14,708 bases of DNA from Candidatus Bathyarchaeota archaeon (lineage in GTDB: Archaea; Thermoproteota; Bathyarchaeia; TCS64), in contig WJJC01000039.1 in the NCBI GenBank assembly GCA_014729945.1, positions 1 to 14,708 on the forward strand. The letters run 5' to 3'. The position numbers were made by a program, and so were the translations under genes. Of this stretch, positions 7,192 to 13,290 are shown piece after piece (the stretch's first letter is position 1; each line of letters opens with the position of its first letter). Below the pieces are notes generated by a model. The model worked only from the letters and a program-made list of their open reading frames with translations, was not told the DNA's origin and searched no databases.

Positions 7192-7611
7192 ATGAGTATA
7201 GTCACATGGGCAAGAACAAGGTCGCCATGGCTGATACACTTCAACGCTGGAGCATGTAACGCATGCGACATTGAGGTAGTAGCTGCCTTAACACCAAGAT
7301 TTGATGTTGAGCGATTCGGAGCACTTCTAAAAGGTACACCAAGACATGCTGACGTTATGGTGGTCTCAGGCAGCGTTCCAAGAAAGATAAGGAAGCGTTT
7401 ACAGAGAATATATGAACAAATGCCCGAACCAAAGTTTGTGGTGGCTGTTGGAAGCTGCGCCATAAGCGGTGGAGTATTTCAGGAATGCTACAATACAATG
7501 GATGGCGTAGACAACTTCATTCCCGTCAACGCATATGTTCCAGGATGCCCACCGAAGCCAGAAGCAATACTAGATGGAGTGGTAAAACTGCTGCAGAGCG
7601 CAGGGTACTAG
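7192..7611 (+). CDS. nuoB: NuoB-like / [NiFe] hydrogenase small subunit, group 4
   Basis: A 139-residue soluble protein carrying the proximal [4Fe-4S] cluster that hands electrons to the active site. Four candidate ligands are visible: C22 and C25 (FNAGACNACDIE), C89 (VGSCAISGG) and C119 (VPGCPPKPE). The spacing CxxC with CDIE is that of group 4 hydrogenase small subunits (CNGCDIE); complex I NuoB has adjacent cysteines (CCxxE) instead. The length matches the minimal group 4 form without the C-terminal ferredoxin domain or the Tat leader of uptake hydrogenases. ATG at 7192 is three bases after the nuoA stop, with GGAGG ten bases upstream. Confidence 0.93.
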   Translation: MSIVTWARTRSPWLIHFNAGACNACDIEVVAALTPRFDVERFGALLKGTPRHADVMVVSGSVPRKIRKRLQRIYEQMPEPKFVVAVGSCAISGGVFQECYNTMDGVDNFIPVNAYVPGCPPKPEAILDGVVKLLQSAGY

Positions 7612-7620
7612 GTGAAAAAA

Positions 7621-8106
7621 ATGAGTATTAATGATCAACAAAAATTTCTCGACAGTCTAGAGGAAAAAGGAGTAACGGATACAAGACTGCAGAGACTTAA
7701 CGCGGCATATGCACGAACAACACGCGAGAAACTCTTAGAAGTAATCGAATACCTACGCGACGAGGGATTCGTACACATCACAACAATCACCGCCGTTGAC
7801 GTGGAAGAACACTTTGACATAGTCTACCACTTGAGAAACCAAGGTTTTGCACTCAACCTAAAAGTCGCGGTTCCTAAAGATGATCCGAAGATACCCACAA
7901 TAACGGAAATACTTCCAGGAGCCACACTGTATGAGAGAGAAGTAAACGACCTGATGGGTGTATTCCCCGAGGGCCACCCCAACCCAGCTAGACTCATACT
8001 CGACTATGACTGGCCGGAAGAAGTATACCCTCTGAGAAAAGACATGTCAATTGAATCTCTCAAAGAGGCAGCAGACAAAGCAATAGAGGCGAAAGAAAAT
8101 GAGTGA
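7621..8106 (+). CDS. nuoC: NuoC-like 30 kDa subunit of complex I-type hydrogenase
   Basis: A 161-residue soluble subunit that binds the large subunit in the peripheral arm. The C-terminal signature is clear: LYEREVNDLMGVFPEGHP followed by NPARLILDYDWPEEVYPLRKD, the NuoC/HycE-N-terminal motif (ERExxDxxG, WP...PLRKD). It is a separate protein, not fused to the large subunit as in HycE or NuoCD. I start at ATG 7621 because AGGTGA (7610-7615), an excellent match to the archaeal anti-Shine-Dalgarno, lies five bases upstream. A GTG at 7612, immediately after the nuoB stop, would add three residues and would itself lie within that binding site. Its stop overlaps the next start by eight bases (ATGAGTGA). 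Confidence 0.9.
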   Translation: MSINDQQKFLDSLEEKGVTDTRLQRLNAAYARTTREKLLEVIEYLRDEGFVHITTITAVDVEEHFDIVYHLRNQGFALNLKVAVPKDDPKIPTITEILPGATLYEREVNDLMGVFPEGHPNPARLILDYDWPEEVYPLRKDMSIESLKEAADKAIEAKENE

Positions 8107-9280
8107 TAGACAATTCGTAATCCCAATAGGTCCACAGCACCCAGCATTAAAAGAGCCAGAGAGCTTTTACTTTACAGTAGACGGCGAGACAGTAATAGAT
8201 GTAGAGCCAAGAATCGGCTACAACCACCGAGGTATCGAGAAAGCCATGGAGGTAAGAAACTATATTCAGAACTTGTATATCACCGAGAGGGTCTGTGGAA
8301 TCTGCAGTAACGCGCATCAGACAGCATATACTGGTTCAGTAGAAGAAGTAGCAGGCATCGAGATACCTGAAAGAGCTAAATACATCAGAGTATTCGTCCA
8401 AGAACTTGAGAGACTCCATAGTCACCTGCTATGGCTTGGAGTCGCAGCTCACGAGATCGGTTTTGACACCCTATTCTACTATGTCTGGAGAGACAGAGAG
8501 ATTGTTATGGATCTGCTGGAGGAGATCAGTGGAAACAGGTGTAACTATGCCATGCCCACAATTGGAGGCGTCAGAAGAGATCTAAATGAAGACAATTTCC
8601 CCAGATGGAGAAAAATGGTGGACAAGGTCTATGAGAGAACAGAGTATTACATCAAGGTCGCTTCGACAGAGCAGACCATACTGGACAGAGCAGTAGGAGT
8701 AGGCTATCTGGGTAAGAGCGACATGATTAAGCTTAGCGGCGCAGGCCCGAACGCACGGTGCAGTGGAGTACCAAGCGATATTAGAAAACTTAACCCATAT
8801 CTAGTTTATGATGAGCTCGACTTTGAGCACATAGTCGTAGATAACGGCGACGTGCTTGGACAGGTCCTTGTCAGAGCGCTTGAGACATTGGAGAGCTGCA
8901 AAATTCTCAAACAGGTAATGGATAAGATACCTGAAGGAGATATAAGAACAAAGTTTGGTCCACTGAACAAAGTCCCAGAGGGAGAAGCAGCATACCTAGT
9001 AGAGGCACAAAGAGGAGAATTAATCCACTACACCATTAGTGATGGAAAGAATATGCCCTTCAGACACAAGATAAGAGCCCCAACATTAGGTAACATTCCA
9101 AGCTTAGTTGAAAGACTTAAAGGAGGATATATCGCGGATATACCAATAGTCTTGGCTGGAATCGATCCATGCTTTAGCTGTACTGATAGGATGGCTTTCT
9201 ATGATGAGGGAAAGGACAAAGAATGGGTGTGGACAGATGCCCAGTTGAGAAAATATAGAAAGGAGTGGTTTGAAGAATGA
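8099..9280 (+). CDS. nuoD: Group 4 [NiFe] hydrogenase large subunit (NuoD-like, active-site cysteines intact)
   Basis: A 393-residue catalytic subunit. The L1 motif ERVCGICSNAHQ gives C66 and C69; the L2 motif DPCFSCTDR (356-364) gives C358 and C361. These four are the ligands of the Ni-Fe site, so the protein should carry out reversible H+/H2 conversion. Complex I NuoD lacks these cysteines and has instead GPxHPxxHG with a quinone-site histidine; here that segment reads GPQHPALKEP. After TDR there are 29 more residues (MAFYDEGK... to FEE). In E. coli HycE the pro-peptide is removed after the arginine of the same motif, so cleavage after R364 is expected, and a HycI homologue is encoded at 10752-11234. 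The gene overlaps nuoC by eight bases and nuoH by four. A generic label such as NADH dehydrogenase subunit D would be misleading. Confidence 0.95.
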   Translation: MSDRQFVIPIGPQHPALKEPESFYFTVDGETVIDVEPRIGYNHRGIEKAMEVRNYIQNLYITERVCGICSNAHQTAYTGSVEEVAGIEIPERAKYIRVFVQELERLHSHLLWLGVAAHEIGFDTLFYYVWRDREIVMDLLEEISGNRCNYAMPTIGGVRRDLNEDNFPRWRKMVDKVYERTEYYIKVASTEQTILDRAVGVGYLGKSDMIKLSGAGPNARCSGVPSDIRKLNPYLVYDELDFEHIVVDNGDVLGQVLVRALETLESCKILKQVMDKIPEGDIRTKFGPLNKVPEGEAAYLVEAQRGELIHYTISDGKNMPFRHKIRAPTLGNIPSLVERLKGGYIADIPIVLAGIDPCFSCTDRMAFYDEGKDKEWVWTDAQLRKYRKEWFEE

Positions 9281-10287
9281 ACCCAGTATTAACAGCAGTA
9301 CAAGTCCTATTCTTCCCAGGGCTATCATTTATTCTAAGCTACACATTGTACGCAGAGTGGCTTAGCAGAAAGACAGTTGCAAGACTACAGAACAGAGTTG
9401 GTCCGCTGCACACAGGGTGGCAGGGAATACTACAACCACTAGCAGACTTTATCAAATTATTAGTAAAGGAAGACATCACGCCAGCAGCCGCTGAGAAGTT
9501 TGTCTTCAAAATCGTACCAGTATTCATATTCGCAATCCCATTAGCCGCGACCTTCCTTATCCCTATACAGAGTATAACAAGTCTTTGGGGATATGAACCA
9601 GTAACAGCTTTCGAGGGAGACCTAATCATGGTCCTATTTCTTATGAGCATAACAGTGCTGGCAGTATTCCTAGCAGGATGGAGTAGCGGTAATGTTTTCG
9701 GGGCAGTTGGAGCCACAAGAGTTGCCTTCATGATGCTGGCATATGAGATACCACTCGGCTTAGTAGCTATCAGCCCAGCCATAATGGCCAAGAGCCTAAG
9801 TATAGTAAACATAGTAGACTGGCAAGTTGCCAGTGTAAAATCATTCATAGCTAATCCAACGATACCAGGAATACTACTTGGAGTCGTAATGTTGATCGGG
9901 TTCGCCATCTACACAGTCTGCCTCTTGGCAGAACTGGAGATGCGTCCATTCGATATGAGTGAAGCAGAGACAGAGATCGTCCATGGATGGCAGGTAGAGT
10001 ACAGTGGAGTAAAACTAGGTTTATTGAGAAGCGGACACCATGTAAAAATGGTGCTAGCAGCAGGACTATTAACAAGTCTATATCTAGGTGGACCAGCAGG
10101 ACCAATACTACCACCAGTGGTATGGTTCATACTAAAGACTAGCTTATGCATAATCATTCTGAGTAACCTAAGCGCGTTATTCGCCAGGTTCAGAATAGAC
10201 CAAATGGTTAGTGGAGCGTGGAAATATCTAGTACCACTATCAGTATTACAGATAATGGCAACAGTAGCCCTATCAGGAGTGATCTAA
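9277..10287 (+). CDS. nuoH: NuoH-like membrane anchor subunit
   Basis: A 336-residue, about eight-TM protein that anchors the peripheral arm to the membrane and couples the active site to ion translocation. Conserved features are RLQNRVGPLHTGWQGILQP and the following LADFIKLLVKEDI (residues about 37-68), and AELEMRPFDMSEAETE (about 216-231), the loop with invariant E, RPFD and EAExE residues that lines the quinone cavity in complex I. WQVEYSG follows, as in family members. The length is close to E. coli NuoH (325). ATG at 9277 overlaps the large-subunit stop (ATGA), with AAGGAGTGG upstream. It keeps the acidic funnel residues although a quinone site is not expected in a hydrogenase. Confidence 0.93.
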   Translation: MNPVLTAVQVLFFPGLSFILSYTLYAEWLSRKTVARLQNRVGPLHTGWQGILQPLADFIKLLVKEDITPAAAEKFVFKIVPVFIFAIPLAATFLIPIQSITSLWGYEPVTAFEGDLIMVLFLMSITVLAVFLAGWSSGNVFGAVGATRVAFMMLAYEIPLGLVAISPAIMAKSLSIVNIVDWQVASVKSFIANPTIPGILLGVVMLIGFAIYTVCLLAELEMRPFDMSEAETEIVHGWQVEYSGVKLGLLRSGHHVKMVLAAGLLTSLYLGGPAGPILPPVVWFILKTSLCIIILSNLSALFARFRIDQMVSGAWKYLVPLSVLQIMATVALSGVI

Positions 10288-10288
10288 G

Positions 10289-10678
10289 ATGGCGATGGAA
10301 AGAGAACTATTAAAAAATGCATTCAGAAAACCAGCTACACTAATCTATCCCTTTGAGAAACTTGATCCCCCGGTAGGACTCAGAGGGAAACATGAGTACG
10401 AGCAAGAGAAATGCATCGGCTGCGGACTATGTGCAAGAGTCTGCCCAAGCTTTGCTATAGAGATAATAGGTGGACCAGGACCCAAGATGACTGGACTCAA
10501 AATAGATCTAGGTAAATGTCTATTCTGTGGTCAATGTGAGGAAGTTTGTCCAAGAGATTGTCTTAGGCTTACTACTGAATACGAGTTGGCAGTTCTAGAT
10601 AAGAAAAGCAGTATACTAGATCTTGAGAGGGAGCCGCCTCAACCGAAGAAGAAGACGCCCGAAAAAGAAGAAGAATAA
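10289..10678 (+). CDS. nuoI: NuoI-like 2[4Fe-4S] ferredoxin-type subunit
   Basis: A 129-residue electron-input subunit with two classical [4Fe-4S] motifs: CIGCGLCARVCP (C42, C45, C48, C52) and CLFCGQCEEVCP (C77, C80, C83, C87). It relays electrons between an external carrier, most likely ferredoxin, and the NuoB-type cluster. The N-terminal segment (LLKNAFRKPATLIYPFEK) matches NuoI proteins that lie along the membrane on NuoH. The C-terminus is a charged tail (REPPQPKKKTPEKEEE) that may help dock a redox partner. ATG at 10289 is two bases after the nuoH stop; ATG at 10295 is an alternative. It is the last gene of the plus-strand operon, and no NuoEFG or FpoF follows. Confidence 0.93.
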   Translation: MAMERELLKNAFRKPATLIYPFEKLDPPVGLRGKHEYEQEKCIGCGLCARVCPSFAIEIIGGPGPKMTGLKIDLGKCLFCGQCEEVCPRDCLRLTTEYELAVLDKKSSILDLEREPPQPKKKTPEKEEE

Positions 10679-10684
10679 ACCACC

Positions 10685-10730
10685 TTTTTTAACTAATTTT
10701 TAATCATATTTATGTTATTATACTATTTTT
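10685..10730 (+). terminator. Multiple U-tracts ending the nuoABCDHI-like operon
   Basis: Three T-runs (10685-10690, 10697-10701, 10726-10730) follow the nuoI stop in the 73-base convergent gap to hycI. This is the usual archaeal pattern of U-tract termination. No GC-rich hairpin is seen. Confidence 0.55.
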
Positions 10731-10751
10731 AACTAAAAGAACGCTAATTGA

Positions 10752-11234
10752 CTATTCTGAGAGTATTTGGTATAGGGTATTTGCTATAGAAATAGCCGCC
10801 TCCTCAAGAGGCTCACTCATAGGCTCACCCAACCTGATAGAATAAGGCTGAACACCAAGCAACAGAACAGAAACATCCAACGACTTTTCGATGTATGAGA
10901 TAAAAATATTTAATGGAAGACTATGTGTAGAAATAGCGTGCCCACCAATCTGGTCACCGGTAATAAGCTTGGTCTCACCCGGCTCGCCTCTGAAATTGGC
11001 GGCATCAATCAACAATACATGAGTGGGGTTAAATTCTTCAACTTTACCCGTGAACGCCTCTGGAACAGACTCTGTATTTAGCAGTAACACATTCGCAATG
11101 GGTCTGGATTCAAGAAGCTCTATGATGGTTGGACCAACGGCGTCATCACCCCGTATGGGGTTACCTACACCAACCAATACCACCCGTCTCTTATCCACTC
11201 CAAAATATTCCCTGAGTTCCTGTTCAAGAGCCAT
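10752..11234 (-). CDS. hycI: [NiFe] hydrogenase maturation endopeptidase, HycI type
   Basis: A 160-residue cytoplasmic protease that removes the C-terminal extension of the hydrogenase large subunit after nickel insertion. Signatures: GVGNPIRGDDAVGP with D31 (equivalent to HycI D16), LLIDAANFRGEPGE with D77 (D62) and STHSLPLNIFI with H104 (H90); these three bind the substrate's nickel. VLLLGVQPYSIRLGEPMSEP also matches the HycI consensus (LGIQPxxxxxxxPMTxP). It converges on the hydrogenase operon, whose large subunit has the matching DPCFSCTDR cleavage site. A T-rich box (TTTTTAA) about 27 bases before ATG 11234, with no Shine-Dalgarno, suggests a leaderless transcript separate from the upstream oxidoreductase gene. 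The other Hyp maturation genes are not in the window. Confidence 0.93.
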   Translation of the reverse strand: MALEQELREYFGVDKRRVVLVGVGNPIRGDDAVGPTIIELLESRPIANVLLLNTESVPEAFTGKVEEFNPTHVLLIDAANFRGEPGETKLITGDQIGGHAISTHSLPLNIFISYIEKSLDVSVLLLGVQPYSIRLGEPMSEPLEEAAISIANTLYQILSE

Positions 11235-11260
11235 ATCGGAAAATCAGATAAACCATGTTA

Positions 11261-11277
11261 AAAAGAGTTTGAAAAAA
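11261..11277 (-). terminator. U-tracts after the LLM oxidoreductase gene
   Basis: Reading the minus strand, T6 (11277-11272) starts three bases after the oxidoreductase stop codon and T5 follows (11265-11261). These would end that transcript. The second tract (CTTTTTAAC) also looks like the hycI TATA box, so the two functions may share bases. Confidence 0.4.
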
Positions 11278-11280
11278 GGT

Positions 11281-12222
11281 TTAGAGCTGTGAGGCGACCT
11301 GGTCTTTGAAAAAAGCCAACATTTCTTTGTTTTCTTCCAATGTTTTGAAGGGCTTTACGTTGATGACACTCATATCCATACCCATGTCCATAACACGTCT
11401 CCACTTTTCAACTAAGATCTCTGGGGTACCAATGAAGTCATACTCACGGGCAGACGTGATATCAGTACCTGACTCTCTCCACTTTCTTAGGGTCGCCTCA
11501 TATTCGTCTTCATTCTTCATTAAGTAGACGCTGGGTGCGAACCCACTGATGAAAACATCGTCTACTGTCTTATCCAGCTTCTCAAGGTTCTTGTGATACT
11601 CGGTTAATATTCTTTTAACGTTCTCGAGGTTACCAGAAGCGTTTATCCCGTCAGCATATGTGGCTGTTATCCGTATCATTCTAGGCTGTCTAGCGCCAAC
11701 GCTTAACCTGAATGGACTCCGAACAGGCTGAGGCACATTCACCGCGTCTTTTAGCTTCCAGAACCTCCCATCATAGTTAAAGACCTCGTTATGAAGCATC
11801 CCTTTGACTATCTCCACTGATTCCTTGAGCCTACTGACTCGTTCCCCGGCGGATGGCATACCTCGCCCTTTCTCCATAAGATCATATCCCTTATACTCAG
11901 GTTCATTCCATCCTGCACCTAAGATAAACTCATATCTTCCCCCAGTCATCTGATCGAGGGTAGCCACGGACTTTGCTAAGTAAGCGGGGTTCCTGAGACT
12001 GTTGAACAAGGTTATGTGACCGACGCGGATCTTCTCGGTCTCTACACCGATACCGGTCATGGTGGTCCATGCCTCCCAGTATGGCTCCTTTCGGTCCCCG
12101 GAAAGACCCTCTACATGATCATTCAAGAATATTCCGAAATAGTCCAGTGCCTCTGCTGCCCTAGCTAATTCAAGCATCTCCTCGTATGTCTCTGCACCTC
12201 TTAGATATACTCCAAATTTCAT
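11281..12222 (-). CDS. LLM-class flavin/F420-dependent oxidoreductase
   Basis: A 313-residue bacterial-luciferase-like monooxygenase family protein. It reads MKFGVYLRGAETYEEMLELARAAEALDYFGIFLNDH at the N-terminus, then VGHITLFNSLRNPAYLAKSVATLDQMTGGRYEFILGAGWNEPEY, then PSAGERVSRLKESVEIVKGM and NYDGRFWKLKDA. These are hallmarks of the F420-dependent branch, a TIM-barrel fold with an expected non-prolyl cis peptide near the first third. Cofactor choice (F420 or FMN) and substrate cannot be read from sequence. The frame is open to an ATG at 12285, but the ATG at 12222 fits the family start and has GGAG seven bases upstream, so I use it. Together with the complex I-like modules it hints at an F420-using archaeon. 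Confidence 0.85.
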   Translation of the reverse strand: MKFGVYLRGAETYEEMLELARAAEALDYFGIFLNDHVEGLSGDRKEPYWEAWTTMTGIGVETEKIRVGHITLFNSLRNPAYLAKSVATLDQMTGGRYEFILGAGWNEPEYKGYDLMEKGRGMPSAGERVSRLKESVEIVKGMLHNEVFNYDGRFWKLKDAVNVPQPVRSPFRLSVGARQPRMIRITATYADGINASGNLENVKRILTEYHKNLEKLDKTVDDVFISGFAPSVYLMKNEDEYEATLRKWRESGTDITSAREYDFIGTPEILVEKWRRVMDMGMDMSVINVKPFKTLEENKEMLAFFKDQVASQL

Positions 12223-12483
12223 GATTGTACTCCGGGGATTATCCAATTTAAACAATGGGGGCCGGCTTTGGAAGTATATAGGCATTAATCACATGATATC
12301 TCTGTTCAAAGAGATCAATGTGAGTAAGAAAAAACCGATTAATACACTATTCTTATACGGTTAGATAATCCTTGCTTTATGGGTACACGTACAATATCTT
12401 TGTAGGATACTCAGATACCCTATTAGCCTCAATGATATTCACTCTTGTTGTAGTTTTCCTCGTTTTATTGGCTAATAATCTGA
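12223..12483. other. Intergenic region between LLM oxidoreductase and fdhD
   Basis: About 260 bases separate the start of the oxidoreductase from the end of fdhD. On the minus strand, CCTATATACTTCC (about 12282-12270) and TTTAAAT (about 12251-12245) are TATA candidates for the oxidoreductase. The remainder has no RNA-gene-like structure that I can see, apart from an 8-bp inverted repeat (12421-12428 and 12470-12477) and a short hydrophobic plus-strand ORF, listed separately. Confidence 0.4.
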
Positions 12484-12509
12484 TTAGACAGACGCTTTCA
12501 GACGGTTGA
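12372..12509 (+). CDS. Possible small single-TM protein or permease remnant
   Basis: A 45-codon plus-strand frame from TTG at 12372 (or 25 codons from ATG at 12432) encodes a polar N-terminus (LLYGYTYNIFVGYSDT) and one strongly hydrophobic helix ending in ANNLIRQTLSDG. It overlaps the 3' end of fdhD antisense by 26 bases. No good Shine-Dalgarno precedes either start. The helix followed by NNLIR resembles the last helix of ABC-type inner-membrane permeases, so it could be a decayed remnant; chance is equally possible. Confidence 0.2.
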   Translation: MLYGYTYNIFVGYSDTLLASMIFTLVVVFLVLLANNLIRQTLSDG

Positions 12510-13230
12510 ACCCGGAGTAGACATTAAAACGTCGGTTTCTAGCGAATCCGATTAGGGTCATATCTGATGCTTCTGCAACCCTCACCCCGGTACGCATGGG
12601 AGCAGAGATACTGCACATTACAGGTATTCCCGCAAAAGCTGCTTTAATAACCATTTCACCAGATAACCTACCGCTGGTGGTGAGAATAGATTCACCCAGA
12701 TCAAAGTTCTTCATGTGAGATATTCCTACTACTTTATCAATGGTGTTGAATCGTCCTACATCCTCCGCGAATACTGTTCCCATTTTTTCATTATAGATTA
12801 ATGCTGAATGAGTTCCACCGGTGGAGCTGAATATTTTTCCTCTCTGATTTAGTTCATCCATTATAGAATTTACGGTATCTTGTTCAAGCTCGGATATTCC
12901 ATTATTTTTCCTAGTGAAAGGGATATCTCTTCCTGTTGATGCTTTTTCAAGAATGGTGTTTTTTTGGTCCTGTGATAAAGCTATGTCTAGATCAGTAATT
13001 AGTTCCACCCTCGCAGAGGTATCATCAATAGTTAGTTCATATATCTCATCTAGCGATTGTATGATATTATTTGTGAATAAATGGCCTATAACCAGTTCTT
13101 CCAAGTATTGATCATATATCATTACTTGGATAAGTGATTGATTGTTGACATAAATGCTGAATAAAACATCCTCTACGACCTCATCACAAATGAAACGAGA
13201 ATCACCCGCATCAACCCTGAGAACTCGCAT
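12484..13230 (-). CDS. fdhD: FdhD-family protein without the CxxC motif
   Basis: A 248-residue cytoplasmic protein of the FdhD family. FdhD passes sulfur from a cysteine desulfurase to the molybdenum/tungsten cofactor of formate dehydrogenases. The N-terminal part (CDEVVEDVLFSIYVNN, YLEELVIGHLFTNNII) and the C-terminal part (STGGTHSALIYNE, FAEDVGRFNTIDKVVG, TSGRLSGEMVIKAAFAGIPV, SAPMRTGVRVAEASDMTLIGFARNRRFNVYSGF) fit the family well and cover the cofactor-binding region. The central CGxCG motif of E. coli FdhD, where the sulfur-carrying cysteines lie, is absent: that stretch reads EKASTGRDIPFTRKN. The only cysteines are C15 and one in IPVMCSIS. It may therefore bind cofactor without transferring sulfur in the usual way. 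No formate dehydrogenase gene is in the window. Start ATG at 13230, probably leaderless. Confidence 0.85.
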   Translation of the reverse strand: MRVLRVDAGDSRFICDEVVEDVLFSIYVNNQSLIQVMIYDQYLEELVIGHLFTNNIIQSLDEIYELTIDDTSARVELITDLDIALSQDQKNTILEKASTGRDIPFTRKNNGISELEQDTVNSIMDELNQRGKIFSSTGGTHSALIYNEKMGTVFAEDVGRFNTIDKVVGISHMKNFDLGESILTTSGRLSGEMVIKAAFAGIPVMCSISAPMRTGVRVAEASDMTLIGFARNRRFNVYSGFNRLKASV

Positions 13231-13250
13231 GTATAAAATAGAGACTTGAA

Positions 13251-13269
13251 AGATAAAAGGATAAATATA
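13251..13269. promoter_or_regulatory. Overlapping divergent TATA boxes for fdhD and the MFS gene
   Basis: The two start codons are 60 bases apart. A minus-strand box (CCTTTTATCT, centred near 13256) lies about 26 bases before the fdhD ATG, and a plus-strand box (ATAAATATA, 13261-13269) lies about 26 bases before the MFS ATG. Neither gene has a Shine-Dalgarno, so both are likely leaderless. The TATA centres are only about nine bases apart, so TBP may not occupy both at once. Confidence 0.5.
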
Positions 13270-13290
13270 GCCCTGATAAGTTGAGCCGCC

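Noticed and set aside
7612..7620. GTG start of nuoC immediately after the nuoB stop
   Set aside because: It lies within the AGGTGA ribosome binding site of the ATG at 7621, which is the better start.
9339..10157. Long minus-strand ORFs opposite nuoH
   Set aside because: They are shadows of nuoH, which has an unambiguous family sequence; composition and starts give no support.
571..10678. Annotation of the cluster as NADH:quinone oxidoreductase (complex I)
   Set aside because: The large subunit keeps the four Ni-Fe cysteines and a cleavable tail, the quinone-site GPxHPxxHG motif is altered, and no NADH module is present.
12223..12285. N-terminal extension of the LLM oxidoreductase (21 residues before MKFGVYL)
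   Set aside because: The family starts at MKFG-like sequence, and GGAG precedes the ATG at 12222.
12421..12477. Inverted repeat TATTAGCC/GGCTAATA with a 41-base spacer, as fdhD terminator or RNA element
   Set aside because: Eight pairs over such a long loop is weak, there is no U-tract, and chance is likely.
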